Positions 45,040-58,383 of a stretch of 64,000 nucleotides of DNA are shown piece by piece. The notes below the pieces were generated by a model that had not been told where the DNA came from, made no database searches, and was given only the letters and a program-made list of their open reading frames with translations. The stretch covers positions 1,314,001 to 1,378,000 of the forward strand of contig JBBBDQ010000403.1 of the NCBI GenBank assembly GCA_037127315.1, written 5' to 3'. Position numbers and translations under genes: made by a program. Each line of letters opens with the position of its first letter. The first letter of the stretch is position 1. The DNA is from Ascarosepion bandense. Lineage: Eukaryota > Mollusca > Cephalopoda > Sepiida > Sepiidae.

Positions 45040-45360
45040 CTACCCTAACCTGGGGTGATAGCACCTGTTAGGGTCCCAGCAATGGCTCCTCCCCCAAAAA
45101 AAACTGGAGTCAATATTTCATGAAAGCATAAAAAATGTATTATTATAGTAAAAATGTTACCAGGAATACACTTTAGAGTCAAGTGTATTCCTGGTAATAT
45201 AAACCCTCTTTACAAAAATATGTCAATTAAACTTGATTTACAAACTGATTTCTTACAAAGAATACATATTTTAGTCAAATGAACCTATCCTAAAAATCTT
45301 GTCGACATTAAATAGCCTATTGAAGTGGATATGCCATAAAACAAAATAAGCAAAACCAGT
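45040..45360 (-). repeat. Unclassified dispersed repeat 'X', copy 3
   Basis: Reverse complement of the blocks in 33780-34260 and 29820-30350. It contains its own hairpin, TACCAGGAATACACTT (about 45162) and AAGTGTATTCCTGGTA (about 45185), 16-bp perfect arms. GTGATAGCACC..GGGTCCCAGC marks the end. Confidence 0.6.
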
Positions 45361-45448
45361 ACTTACTAGTGATAGTAGTATTATTAGTAAAATAATAGCA
45401 ATTTATGCTAATCTCATTTAGTTCCAAGTTTTTATTCTCTTGGTATGG

Positions 45449-45600
45449 TAGATGTGCAGGTGGTGTAATCAGTTGTAGCTCAGAATGAGGAATTGCATAG
45501 CCAAGTTCAAATTCCAGTCATGTTTGTTAGATTTCTCTTATGTGCAAATACATTTAGTCATGGTATGGATCCATCTTTTCTTTTTAGCCATAAATAAATT
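45449..45600 (+). mobile_element. Old tRNA-derived SINE
   Basis: A-box-like GGTGGTGTAATCAG and B-box-like AAGTTCAAATTCC are 50 nt apart, followed by a degraded central domain (CTTATGTGCAAATAC). The pieces match the tRNA-like body of the 5S-headed SINEs more closely than the 658 family, but no 5S head is visible upstream. Confidence 0.55.
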
Positions 45601-47014
45601 AACTGAACTTGTACTGGGGGGGAAAAATCCTTCATATTCCAAAAATATAAAAAAATAAAAATCAACTTGGTCAATGATGAAATTTTTAATTTTATTATTC
45701 ATAAAAAAAATGGTAGAATAATGTATGTAATTTTGTATTTATTTTAACAAAAGGTGATATTTGTTCATAGGTAAACATAAATACATAAAGGACAAAATGT
45801 TTTCTTTCATTTAGGAAATAAGCCTCAGCCATCACACTCACAATATACTTTATATTTAAAAAAAAAAAAATTTTTTTAATATCAATTCCATATGCTGCCT
45901 TTTGGGGTGGGGCTAAACTAATCTTTATTATAATAAGAGCTGTGTGTGTCTGTCTGTCAGAAGGACTTATGAGTGAGAAGAAATATAAGTCAATCTTTCT
46001 TTCTTGAAAGATGTGTGAGGTGAGCAGAATGATTGGCTGATATTCTTGACTGCTGTTAAATACTTTGATGTCTTGGGAGGAGAATGACTTCATTTCACTG
46101 GAACTGTTTGTGTTTGTCTTTTTAAATAAAATCAAGAAGTGTCTTTTTCCATAGATGTTATTTTTATATTCCCTTATTTCTTTCTTTCTAACCAAATTCT
46201 TGTCTTATGAACATTTCTCTTGATAATTAAAAATATAATTCAGTATATGATATTTAATTTTATTGTAATTGGATTTTTATTTTAGACTTTTATTTCCCTT
46301 CATTTGTTCTTTTATATTCTCACTGAAATCAAGTATTTTATCTGTTAAATATTTGAACTTAACAAGTTTAACAAAATATTTTAAATTGGCAATTTTTTCA
46401 TTTCACTAAAACAGACATTAATCACTTATCTCCCTACCTTTTTTCTTTTGTTCTTTCTTTAATCATTTATTCCCTGAAAACAAATAGTTTCTGATATCTT
46501 TCCACACTATCAAAATGGAATCGTCTCTTATTTATGAATTGTTTGTGGAGTATAACATACATAATTAAGACACTAAAGTGGAACATGCTGAATTAAAATA
46601 AGAAATGTTATATTTTGTAGATATCTTTTTTTCTCTTTTTTTTTTTTATTGAACAATGTAATTGGCATCTACAGGGTTAGGTAATCAAGCCTTAATAAAA
46701 ATGCTGTGCCTTTCAGTAGGGTTCATTATTAGCAATCAATATTTACTAGTAAACAAACATAGTTGATTCTGCCACATCTCAATGTTTATTTACTCCTGCA
46801 ACATCATTTTTTCTGAATGCTCAACTTGACATGCTTTAAAGCATTTTAAGTGAAAACCTCTCCTAAAATATAGATAAATTTGGGAAAAGAGATTTGGATT
46901 TCTAAAATTTAAAAAAAAAAACTTTCTTGAGCATGTTCTTAATCTTGTCTGTAGAGAAAAGTTTATTTCATTGAAGACTTTGAATATATTCATCTATATT
47001 TCTGACACGTATTA

Positions 47015-47120
47015 TATTTTACACTATTTACATTGTATGTATTGTTGTCCTCATCTTTGTTGCTATATTCACAATGTTTCGTTCATTGTATGCTCCTGCC
47101 TCCTTCAGGTGATTGAAATT
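47015..47120 (-). repeat. Dispersed repeat 'B' fragment
   Basis: The minus strand shares the ordered blocks CACCTGAAG.AGGC, CATACAA, GAA..ATTGTG and AGCAA.AAAGA with 48050-48225, 48243-48430 and 58500-58690. Confidence 0.5.
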
Positions 47121-48049
47121 TAGAAATTAACTTTTTATTTTATTTTATTTTTTTTTTTTTCAGCAGGTTAGATTGTCTTAGTACTTTATAAAAAATATTA
47201 TAGACACATTGTTTGAATTCCCAATAAATTTTTATTTTCTTAGAAGACTATTGTTCAAGGTTTATACTCTAATTGAAATGCATATGGCATTGTTTGTACT
47301 ATTATAATGCTTCATATAACTTCAGATTAAAAAAAAAATTGTATAATGACAATTGAGTAAAAAAATATTCATGGTCTCCACTAAAATGTAATAAAGTTTG
47401 ACAGTATATTTTGTTATACCTATTTCTTAGTTCAGTTGACAAATACCTCACAATACCTCCTCACAGTTTCTATAGCAATAGTAAGTAAGAACTATTTTGT
47501 AAGTTTTGATGATATTAGTTGCATTTCTTTCATTGTTCTGTATGCTTTTCCTATCAGTCCCACTCCTATGAAAGTTTGAGCCCTTTTAACATTATGCAGT
47601 ATGTTTTCTTAAATCTTTTTCTCTAGAAACAGATGTTGTCTTGACAGCATTTAAATTAAGTTCAGATGTTTTTTAACTTAACCTCATTTCTTTAATTTTA
47701 TTAGGGCAAACTATCCATGATTTTGATTTTTTTAAAGTCTTATTTGTTTAGAATATGATCTTCCTTTTCTGGTTTGCTGAGTTTTTTGTTTATTAAACCA
47801 AACTGGGTAAGCATAAAAAATGCTATAACGAAATTTCACATATAGCATCAAAACAGCTTAGGCATAGCTATTGAAAGAACCATTTAGAGAAAAATATACC
47901 AATAAAACCCAAATATATTATATATTTATATATTAAAACTGTCAAGTTGACAATAGATGAATTACCAAACAAGTTTAAATTTATGATAGTGTTGTTTTAT
48001 TAAATGCTAATATCGTTTTGTCTAAGTTTGAGATATATAGTTTTCATAT

Positions 48050-48430
48050 TTATCTATACTTTCGAGATGAGATACTATTTACATTATTTACATTGTTCAG
48101 ACTATTATCCTCTTCTTTATTGCCATGTTTTCAACGTTTTTGTTGTATGTTCTGGCCTTCTTCAGGTGCTAGGAATTTCAAAACCGAAACCTTTATTATG
48201 ATCATTGAGGTATATCCGTCTCATTCTTAACTTAGAGAGTTAAATTAAAGGTTACATGGTTACCAGAAGTGGCATTGCACATGGAATGAAGATCATATAC
48301 TCTAGTGATCGTAATAAAGGGTTTGATTCTAAATTCCTAGCACCTGAAGAAGGCCAGAGAGTGCAACACCTGAAATGTCATAAACATGGTAATATAGATC
48401 AGGACAATATTCCAACCAATGTAAATGGTA
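48050..48430. repeat. Inverted pair of dispersed repeat 'B'
   Basis: The left arm (about 48050-48225) is inverted relative to the right arm (48243-48430). Both carry AATTCCTAGCACCTGAAGAA and a following GGCCAGA block; similarity extends about 150 bp with moderate divergence. A further plus copy at 58500-58690 shows the pair is two insertions of one family. The right arm's 65-codon ORF is related to the ORF at 58509, but I take both as repeat-derived. Confidence 0.65.
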
Positions 48431-48479
48431 TAGTTTTTTTTTCCCCATCATAAATAGACAAGTTCTCTGCACGACTTTT

Positions 48480-49975
48480 TTTTTCTTCCACAAGGAAACA
48501 ATTTATGCAAATTTCATTGAATTTGACTATAAAAGTTGTTAAATGTATCAAAAAAGTTTTCCATTTTCAAAAATAGACATTTTTTTAAAACTTTAATTTT
48601 AGCTTAATTGAAAGCTAAATGATTAGATTTACTATTTCCACTAAGCAAAATAATCTAGTGTATTTCAAACAAATTATATTCATTAGAATCTAAAAAATCT
48701 TTTAATTTTTTAAAATTTTTCAGCCATTTTTTGAGTGACTGATACATTTGTAAACAAAAGTTAATTCTCGGTTTTAAAAATCTTGCAAAAAATATCTCGT
48801 GTTATCTTTGGAAAATTAGCACATTTAAAGTTAACTTAATCTGATTTAAAACAAATACTACTTGTTTATGGCATGAAAAGTATTTCTTAATCACAAAAGG
48901 GTCTGATTTGTTGACTGACAGCACCTGTTATCAATATGAAAGTATGGTGACCAAAAATTGACATAACCCAATTTAACATTTCATAAAGGGAACAACCCTT
49001 GAAACATGTAGCCTTTTAAAAAAGAAAATTTGCAGTTCAACATAAATAAAAAAAAAATTTAAAAAATTAGAAATTTATTTTAAAAATCCTAATTATAAAA
49101 ATGATTTATAAGCTTTTGAATTTTTGATTTGTAAATAAAGTTTATTTTTAATTAACTGAAGACACTGAGTAACTGAAAGAAACTTAAAAGATGTTTGAAA
49201 CTTTAATTAGCAAAGAAAGAAAAAAATGAAAACAATGCTTAGAAAAATTCATTATTCATCAAAAATTTTTTTCTTCTTCAGAATGTGATAGTTTTAAATT
49301 AAAATTATGCTATCAAACTCAGCTCCGAATAGTTAGTAAAATAAAAAATGCATTAAAACTTTTAATGCATTTTTTATTTTACTAACTATTCGGAGCTGAT
49401 TTTCGGAAAAATGGTCTCGTAATTACAAGTTTTACATTTTCCAAAGAAAACTAATAAAAAAAATTGGTATAGATAATGTATTTCTAAAAGTTTTATGCAG
49501 TTAATTGGAGGGTTAGGGTGGGGACAGATGTAAAGAGTATGTGTGTTCGAATCCTGCACCAAGATTTTCTAAAAATAATAATTGCATAAATGATTTCATT
49601 CATTTGTAAATAATTCCTGAAAGTTTCAATAAAAACAATTTGATTTTTGCAGGAATTTTCAAATTGTTTTTCAACACAAAAAAGACTTGCGTAATTACGT
49701 TCTTTACATAACGTGCATTACTGACGGAAAACAAAAAAAAAAAAAAGAGAAATTTTAACTGAAATTTCAAACATGTTAGGTTTAAAAAAATTTTTAAGAG
49801 TAATGACAACAATATTTGATCCTTCCTCTTTGTCTTAACATAAACATTTTGATAATAAAACTTTGTTTTCATTAAAGTTTGAGGCTCAAACTTAATAAAG
49901 TTTTAAAGGGCTCAAAGTTTGAGCCCTTTTAACATTATGCTGTTTTTGTTTTTTCCCGCAATTGCTTGGAGGTAA
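48480..49975 (+). mobile_element. AT-rich TIR element (GGTACCTCC family)
   Basis: Same order of landmarks as 51363-52647: TTTAGCTTAATTGAAAGCTA, AGCAAAATAATCTAGTG, TGAAAGTTTCAATAAAAACA, then ATTATGCTG and a decayed GGAGGTA end at about 49973. The left terminus is not clear. It contains the 39-bp palindrome at 49320-49398. Confidence 0.62.
49320..49398. repeat. Perfect 39-bp palindrome with 1-nt centre
   Basis: Arms 49320-49358 and 49360-49398 are exact reverse complements around a single C. The right arm is normal sequence for this TIR family (AATGCATTTTTTATTTTACT, then GGAGC), so the left arm is an extra inverted copy created in this element. Confidence 0.95.
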
Positions 49976-51362
49976 AAAATGTACTAACAAAAGGGCAATA
50001 CTAGTCCCCGTGAAATATAACTTTTCAGTCACCCCACAAATTCAGGCATATAAAGAAAACGAATTCTATTTCAAGATTTTGGCAATTCACATGTAATTGG
50101 AATCTGAAGAAGAGCTATGATCGCCTGACTTGAACAATTATGACATTTAAAATTAACCTAGACTTAAATGATTTAACTTTTAAAAAGCTCTCTCATTTGA
50201 AAATGATTTTAAATAAACATTCTTCAACTGAATGTTCTATTCTTGTGAACGAATGATATCGACTATACATTAGCTATTTTTTAGAATTACCATTGAACGG
50301 AACTAAGTGTATTTTTTATAATTGTTGAGTGTTGATGTATTTTTCTTTTTCTCTCTCTCTCTTTTCAACGGTATTTTAAAATTCAAAATAGGAATAGTAT
50401 TCTTGGGGAAAAAATGAAAATACACCAGTTACAAATTTAAAAAAAAAAAGTCTTATATAAGCCTTTTGTTTCTTCAGTTTCTGGTTTGTGTGTGTGTGTT
50501 CATGTTCCTTCCTTGATAGTAGAAAAATAAAGGAAACTTATTTGTCCCACTGTCTTCATTTTGCCCCCTTTTCCTCTCACTCATTAATTTTTCAAGTTAC
50601 CGTTATTCAGACATTAAGCCAAACAGCAGTCAGTCAATGTTGTGTCATCTTCTAGTTTTTTCCTCCCCTACTCAAGTTGCTGCCTCTCAATTCAACCGCT
50701 TTTTTTTTCTTACTTAGTTTACTTATGTCTGGGTCTCTTCCTCTTTTGGGTAGATTTAGAAATATTTCCTTGTCACTCTAAGAAATGCTAAAATGCATAA
50801 CAACAATATTATCAAAATTCGGATTGTCTCTTAGTTATTAATAATTATTACACAGTTCCAATTTTATATTAAAGCCTCTTGCTGAAATCAATTTTGAAAT
50901 TAATGTAATATAAATCACAATTTGTTTTTATGAATCATATTTAAAATACATCCATGATTAAATACTAACTGGTTTCTTAATTCATTTCATTTAAATTGGG
51001 GAGAAGGATCTGCTAAAAAAAATGTTTATATTTATTGTATATACTTGGATAAGTGATAAACTCTTTCTTTTGATTATATGATAATTTAATTGATTAGTGT
51101 TTAACCAATCTGATATTGACTAAGCTTGCTCCTAATTGATAATTTGTTGCTAATTTGATAAGGAATCAGATGTTGAATTCATTTACTGATCTATCATTTA
51201 AACTCCAGCTGTCTTTTCTGTTAATTGAGAGAAATTCAGGCTTTTTATAGAACATCTTTAAATAATATTAATAGCTTCTTTGTATAAGATAAATCCCTAC
51301 AAAGATCATCATTACACATCCATACATAAAACACTATTTGTGTTTTTTACACACACACATTT

Positions 51363-52647
51363 AGTACCTCTACTCAGTTTCGATACCTAAGTTTTTAAGT
51401 GAATTTTTTAAATAAAAAAAGGCTTTTTTGAAGCTTTCATTTTAACTTTAATTAAAAGCTAACTGATTAAATTTACTATTTCTGGTAAGCAAAATATTCT
51501 TATGTATTTCAAATCAAAATTACATTGATTGGAATCTCGAGTTTTTTAGAGTTTAATTCTTGGTTTTATAAATCTTGCAAGAATAAAATATACATCTGTG
51601 GCCTGTTTTTGGAAAACTAGCTAATTAAACTTAATCTAATTTAAAACAAGTATAACTTGCTTACAGTATGAAATTTAGAATAAATTTCTTAATCACGATG
51701 GTCCGATGTTTCTGATGTGCAAAGTAATTGTGAACATTTCGTAAGGTAAACAACCTTTAAAGTGTATGGCCTTTTAATGATATGCCACTTATGAATTCCC
51801 ATACTTAAAAAAAATGGTCTATTCTACATAAAGAAAAAAATAAAAATTATTATTAAATTTTAGTGTGAAATGATTTGTATTAAGCTTTTCAATTTTTGAT
51901 AAGAAAATATAGTCTTAATAACTGAATACAGGCAGTAGCTGGAAGAAATTTAAAATGTTTTGAAACTTTATAAATTATCATAATTAACAAAGAAAAAATG
52001 AAAACAATTCTTGTAAAAATTCATGACTCATCAGAAAAAAAAATTTCTTCAGAATATGATATCCTTAACACATACTATTTAAAAGCTTATTAAAAAAAGT
52101 GTAGTTTTATTACATTTTTTATTTTACTATTTGGAGCAGATTTTTGGAAAACCAACTACTTTTTGGGTGGGGGGGAAAAACAATAGATGATTTACATTTT
52201 CCAAGGAGTTCTGCATTTAACTAATAAAACAAAGTTTGTGGGCAATATTGAATTTTTAAAAATTTCATGAAATTAATTAGAGTGGGGGTAACAAATTTTT
52301 TTACCAAGATTTTATAAAAATAATAATTTTAAAAATAACTTCATTTTTTAATAAGCCATGAAACTTTCATTAAAATCGGAAAATTATTTAATTTTTTAAA
52401 GAATTTCCGAATTGTTTGTTTTTTTTTTTTGTTTTTTGTTTTTTTACCAGAAATACATTGCTAAAATATCTAATAAAAAATCTTTCATGCACTACTGATG
52501 AAAAAAAAAAATAATAATAAAACAAAATACTTCGGTCTTTCCTCTTAATAATCTAAGCATTTTGACGATAAAACTTTGTTTTTATTAATTTTGGGGTCTC
52601 TTTACATCGTGCTATGCTGTTTTTTCAGCGAATTAGTGGAGGTACCT
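51363..52647 (+). mobile_element. AT-rich TIR element (GGTACCTCC family), complete
   Basis: About 1.285 kb, the cleanest copy. Left end AGTACCTCTACT and right end AGTGGAGGTACCT are inverted repeats. The interior is AT-rich and has no ORF above background. Reference copy for the family. Confidence 0.75.
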
Positions 52648-52789
52648 GAATAGAGGGTGATAGATAAATTGTTAAAATTATGCAAAAATGAAAATAACAC
52701 TGACATTTCATTTTAATATATTATATTTACCAAAATTACACAAAAATATTTTGAAATATGAAAGTACATTTATTCAATCTCCATTGTTT

Positions 52790-53335
52790 TCAACCACAGT
52801 CTCTTGATAAATTTGGAATCTCCTGCAACTCTTCTGGGTGGTCTTCTTTAAGTTGGTGAATGCTGCTGTAATTCTTACTTTCAGTTCATTTTTGGTGTTA
52901 CAAAGAAATTTTGTTGGTCACTCGTTCAACTTTGCTCCACATGTCAAAATCAAAGGAGTTGCAGTCTGGGGAGTTGGGTGGCAAGATGTAAGAGGTGATA
53001 TGGTTGCAGAAATTATGACAGTCATGACTGGCTTTTCCTCCTTGTGTGGCATGGTGCAGAGACCTATTTCTAGACATAGGGTTTTCCAACAACCACCCTC
53101 TTGACCTAGGGCAGCAGTACCTCCTCAAGGCACTTGATTAGGCTTCTATGTTGATTCTTAGGACCTCTGGGAAGGTGAATGGAGGCATAATGTTGCGATC
53201 ACCATTACTCATCCAACTCTTTTCAAACTCTGTGCTATCTTCAGATTGACCCCCACTCCAACAAACACTGAAATATTTGCATTTGAGCTTCCAGTGTGAA
53301 TGCCAAGCAGTACAGCATGCTGTTAACAAATTTCT
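52790..53335 (-). pseudogene. Decayed mariner/Tc1-type (IS630 superfamily) transposase fragment
   Basis: The minus strand shows the third-catalytic-residue region LPPNSPDCNSFDFDMWSKVE (about 53000-52940) that marks mariner/Tc1 DDE/D transposases. Before it are a shifted frame with SAPCHTRRK-like text (about 53060) and MPPFTFPEVLRIN (about 53180). Several frameshifts separate the pieces. TIRs and TA target sites were not identified. Confidence 0.75.
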
Positions 53336-53468
53336 GGTGGAATGAATTGCATCATGGTGCTCTTTTTCTCACAGACAGTGCCAAACTGACTTTACCATAT
53401 TGTGCAGTCAACAAAAACATTGCACTTGCACAAAATTAAAAAAAATAATGATAATTTACCCATCACTG

Positions 53469-53473
<5 letters not shown>

Positions 53474-53522
<49 letters not shown>
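53474..53522. repeat. (TA)n microsatellite
   Basis: About 50 bp of TA with one interruption (GTA). Confidence 0.95.
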
Positions 53523-53523
<1 letters not shown>

Positions 53524-53919
53524 GTGGGTGGAAGTCTTTAGTAAAGGTAGTTTCAATTACTATTTCGTTATTTGTATTGGGCTTAAAGATAAACATGCCA
53601 TGTGGAATGTTCAGTTTAAACAAATGACAGCAGTGTTCCTTATATGGATTGGCTCATGAAGTACTGACAAATGAAGTTTATGGGTGTTCACTCATGCCAC
53701 ACAGTGGATCCTATTTCAAGAAAAACCACATGGAAATTGTTCTTTTTTGGCTTTATTCTTTGATAGTATATTTATGTGGTTTTATCACCACTGATATCTT
53801 TCACAGAAAATTACAAAAGAGCAGATTTAATATTAAGCATTTTATTCTCTTGCATTGAAATTCGTTAATTTGAAATGTGAATATTTTTAGCATTTTTATA
53901 TATATATATATATTTCTTT

Positions 53920-53964
<45 letters not shown>

Positions 53965-54115
53965 CACATCACCCCAAGCAAGGCAGTAAGGCCACTGGTG
54001 TGCAGGGGGCTACGTAAGAGTGAATAGATTGGAAAATAGAAAGCTGGAAACCACGTCCTAAACAGGGAACAAGGGATGAGCCTCTACACCTGTTCAATAG
54101 ACGTGGGTATATATA
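53920..54115 (-). mobile_element. CR1-tail element with long poly(A)
   Basis: On the minus strand one VNTR-type unit (from 54110) leads to the tail CCTTGCTTGGGGTGATGTGA and then about 40 A residues (T run 53920-53961). The long intact poly(A) suggests recent insertion. The other edge runs into (TA)n and (GATA)n at 54108-54155. Confidence 0.75.
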
Positions 54116-55087
54116 TATATATAGAGTGAGAGAGATAGATAGATAGATAGATATAGATATTTTAGATATAAATACCTAACCTACTGCAGTTTCACATTCT
54201 GGGTCATCGAGCTGGTGTGGCCATTTATAACCATCGAAATAAAATTGCAAAACATTGCTCTTTTTTTTTCTTTTTTTTTTTAATAGTAGTGCACTGACTC
54301 TATTTTCTTTAAATTTCCATAATTTAAATACATGAATATTTTAAGTTCTTTCTTTGAAAAACTATATTTCTTAGGGTTTTGTTTAAGAAGAAAGTTTATT
54401 TCAGTTATTCAGATAAGTAGAATTTTCATTATTGTAATTTTAATGATGAAATTTTCTGTCAGGATTTTCAAGGATGAATCTTTAACAGAAAGTGTTTAAA
54501 AGATATTAAGGTAAATGTTGTAATCCATGGAATTTCTGGAGATTATTTTGAAGATTCCAATTCTTTAAAATCCTTTCTGATTCCTCAGAATGTTCACATT
54601 TCTTGTCATAGTGTGCAGGTTTTATTTCATCAAAAACTAGACTGATTTGTGCCTTTAAAACTTAGTTTTTCAAGTTGGTGAAAGATCTTGCATTAAAAAA
54701 TAAATGGGTTCTATTCTATTAATATGAACTGAATAATTGTTCCTGCTACATGAGGGCTAAAATGAACTGTTGATGAGCAGCGTATCCCCTCCCCTTTGCC
54801 AAAAAAAAATAAAAATCAAGAATATCAGTTACTCCTTCCTCTTCTTCTTTCTTGTGCAAATGCCTTCCTTCATATAAGGACTCTCAATATTAGCACCTCA
54901 GATCAGACTGTCTGGGGTTGTCATAATTCTCTCTCAAATAGAAAACCTCTTACAGAATTTTGAATAACAAATTCAAGCAAGATTTTATTTATTTAAGGTC
55001 TTTACTATGGACTTATTTCAGGCATTAGCTCAACAAAGCTTCCTGAAAAGTTAATTAAAAAAATTTTTTTTGTCTCAGTAATATAAA

Positions 55088-55375
55088 GTGGATATCAGCT
55101 CGGAACGAGAAATCGGGGAGCCGAGTTCAAATTCCAGCTGAATTTATTGCATTCACTTACGCGCAAATACCCTTGGGAAAGGTATTAATCCGTCTCTTTC
55201 TTCCAGTTATGGGTTAAATAACAAGACAGATTGGGTTCTATAGCCTTGGTCGGCAACCAGTCTATCGCAGAAAGCAATGGCAAACTACCACGGGATAATC
55301 TTCTGCCCAGTCAGTCATGTCTCTTTTGAGACATGATCGCCCAAGCGTGTTTCACGTATGGCACTTAACTGACTG
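55088..55375 (+). mobile_element. tRNA-derived SINE, 5'-truncated, with TSD
   Basis: Begins GGATATCAGCTCGG, so the A box is missing, but has the B box (GAGTTCAAATTCC), central domain, TTTT-loop palindrome and 3' end. The exact 8-bp duplication AATATAAA lies at 55080-55087 and 55376-55383. Confidence 0.9.
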
Positions 55376-55709
55376 AATATAAATTAAAGTTTTGCTTTAT
55401 TTTTACTCTATTTAACTTGGGACTCATCTTGTGAAAAGAATTAGAATTTATTCATTATTCATTCTTTTTCTTACTCTCTCTTTTTTGTGGTGACTAAACT
55501 TATGAAGAGGTAATCGCCCACACTTAGCTAGCTATACACACCTACACATTTGTTCCTCTTACACATTTCCCTGGTATTGTCACTAGGGAACCCCCATTTA
55601 TATTTGTGGGCATATGAGAGAGCAAAAGCCAGTGCTCACAAAGAATGACCATATAAAGAAGTGCTGAAAAGTTCTTGACCTGTTCAACTATCCAAAATCT
55701 GACCAGACA

Positions 55710-55737
<28 letters not shown>

Positions 55738-55749
<12 letters not shown>

Positions 55750-56050
55750 TGAAAGCTAAATGATTAAATCTGGTGTTTCCAGCAAGCAAAATACATTGGT
55801 ATATTTCAAATACCAATTGCATTGTTTGGAATCTCGACTTAAGTTAGTTTTCAAATTACTATTTTTTTCATTTATTAAGTCTCGCAAATTTAAAGTTAAA
55901 TCAAGTGTTAGAAAAGATTAAAAAAATGTAAAAAATATTTTGATCTTTCCTCTTAATAACGTAAATATTGCTGGAAAAACTTTGTTTTCAAGTTTGGAAC
56001 CTTTTTTCTTTATACTATGCTGTTTTTCAGCAAATTAGTCGAGTTACCTA
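55738..56050 (+). mobile_element. AT-rich TIR element (GGTACCTCC family), internally deleted
   Basis: Has the early landmark GAAAGCTAAATGATTAAATC and AGCAAAATAC, then jumps to the end landmarks TACTATGCTGTTTTTCAGC and TAGTCGAGTTACCT. The middle is missing. It is preceded by a T run of about 35 (55712-55746). Confidence 0.6.
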
Positions 56051-56189
56051 ATTTAGCTCTACAATTAGCCTGATATTACTATTGGTGACTTTTTGGTGCT
56101 TTCAAGAAGTTTGCTGCAAATTTCTTTTTTTATTTAACTATATATCTCTCTAGTTTTTATGCTGTTTTTATTTTTTTCTAATAAAAATC

Positions 56190-57021
56190 TTTCATGAACC
56201 TTTTATTTTAGCTTCAATTGAAAGCTAAAGAATTAAATTTATTTTCAGTAAGAAAAATACTCTAGTGTATTTCAAACAGAAATTATTGATTCTGTTCACT
56301 TTTTAGGGGTACTAAAAATACCTAATTCGTACCTTTTTCCATCTCAATGTAAATCCATATCAAATCTTCTAAAAGTAAAATATACTGTTCTGAAACTGAG
56401 AAATATTAGCTGATTTAAAGTATAATTAATCTGACTTGAGCTATATATTTACTTTGACTGATAAAGTGTTGATATTTTTATGTTGTTCTAGAGAGACTTT
56501 ATCTGTTAAAACATAATTTAAGAAATGGTGGAATGTTTTTTTTTATATAATTTTTAAGTACTCGTTTTTTTCTTTTAGTTAACTGCCATATGTGACACAG
56601 TCTTTTGGCAATCATGTCTCCTTCGAGACATGACTGACTGAGCAAAAGATTATCCTGCAGTAGTACTCAGTAATCTTAAAAATGCTGAAAATATTCTCCA
56701 TAATCTAATTTTAGGAATGTTGACTTGAAATTTACTGTAGTCATCTTATTTTCTGATAATGTTATGTACAGTCACCCATACTTTCAAAATGGGCATGTTT
56801 TATACGTACTAAAAATTTTTTAAATTTATTTTAAAAATCATAGTGCATGAAGCTTTTCAATTTTTGCTTAGTAAATAATATAGTCTTCACCTAATAACTT
56901 AATAACCTAAGGCAGACAAAGTTTTGAAGTATTTTTTTTAAAAAGAAACTATATATAATTAAAAAAAAAAGAACAAATGAAAACAATCTTGTAAAAATTC
57001 ATTATTCATCAAAAAAGTTTT

Positions 57022-57059
<38 letters not shown>

Positions 57060-57612
57060 AATTAAAAGCTTATCTATTAATGAGATAGTATTATTGCATT
57101 TTTTATTTTATGATTCAGACCAGTTTTTCAAGAAAACATTAACTGTTTGAAAAAAAAAAAAAAATAGATGATTTACATTGTGTAAAATGTCCTGTGTTTA
57201 ACTAATAAAACAAAGTTTGTAAGCAGAATTTAATTTCTAGAAATTTAATGAAATTAAGTTGGGCAGGGAGTTGGAGGAGATAACAGATGCAAAAATAAAT
57301 AAATATATATTTTTACCAAGATTTTCTTAAAAAAAAAAAAAAAAAAATGCACAAATAAATTCATTCATTTGTGAATAAGTCCTGAAAGATCCATTGTAAC
57401 ATTTGACAATTATTTTATATATATATATTTTCAAGAATTTCCAAATTAATGTGTTATTTTACTGAAAACAAAGGCACTAAAATTCCCACAATCAGCTGTT
57501 ACACTGCAGGCACGAAAAAAAAAAATTAACCAAAATTTTGAATATTTTAGAAAGAATTAAAAAATATAAAAATTTCTTTGGTCTTTCCTTGATTTTATTT
57601 CTGGAGGTAATT
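56190..57612 (+). mobile_element. AT-rich TIR element (GGTACCTCC family), with nested SINE piece
   Basis: Order of landmarks: TAGCTTCAATTGAAAGCTAA, AAAATACTCTAGTGTATTTC, then CTTTTCAATTTTTGCTTAG, ATTGCATTTTTTATTTTATG and CTGGAGGTAATT near the end. An old SINE fragment (56578-56671, -) with the palindrome interrupts it. (TA)n at 57026-57055. Confidence 0.6.
56578..56671 (-). mobile_element. tRNA-derived SINE, 3' fragment
   Basis: Carries the SINE end (TTAACTGCCATATGTGA), the palindrome (ATCATGTCTC...GAGACATGAC) and the start of the next block (AAAGATTATCCTGCAGTAG), then stops. Confidence 0.75.
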
Positions 57613-58383
57613 GTTTATTAGTTCAATTCTTAATGTATATTTCAAGAAATATATCAGATATACCATGTGAACTTTGATATTTGTTTGTTTTTGTGTTTTG
57701 TTTTGTTTTTTTTTTCTAATTGTTGAATAATTTCATAAATAGCTGGAATAATATCAGATTGGTTTCTGTTTTAATATTTTTAAATTTTGTGTGACAAAAT
57801 GTTAGTGCTGTTTTTAGTACTACAATTTTAAATGTTTATTTCCTTTGATGTATACAAAATTTCAAAAAACTTTATCAGGGGGAAAATGCTCTTTCTGGTG
57901 GTGAAAGTTTAAAACTGCAGACTATCATAATCCTTAATTAAAATGTTACCTTATATTCTGGAGCCTTTATATTTTAAAGAGAAATGTGTGGAAAACCATA
58001 ATTTGAAGACACATGAAAGAATACTAATTCCAGTTTAATGGACCATTATGAAGATCAGCATCGTCATGCTATAAAATCACTAGTTTGTAAAAGAAATTTA
58101 ATAATTTGTCTATATTTATGAAGGGAGAAAGGGGATCAACTCCCCCTATGGGATGAAATTGAAATAATCGACAAAGTGCCACTGGAAATTACATAAACTT
58201 AAGGAAACAGTACAAAAATCTAAGCTGACCAAGAATAGAAATGAATGCAATATGGGAATCAGTAATATGGAGTGCTAGAGAAAATCATTAGTGTCAAAAG
58301 ATTGCAATATGAACTCTGGTTAAAAAAAAAAAAAAATGGTTACTGAGACATTAGGTTTATAAGTCCTAGAAATTCACATGTTG

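Noticed and set aside
45695..46195. 166-codon minus-strand ORF
   Set aside because: AT-rich and Lys/Phe/Ile-biased, with no recognisable domain, no promoter and no conserved copy in the window.
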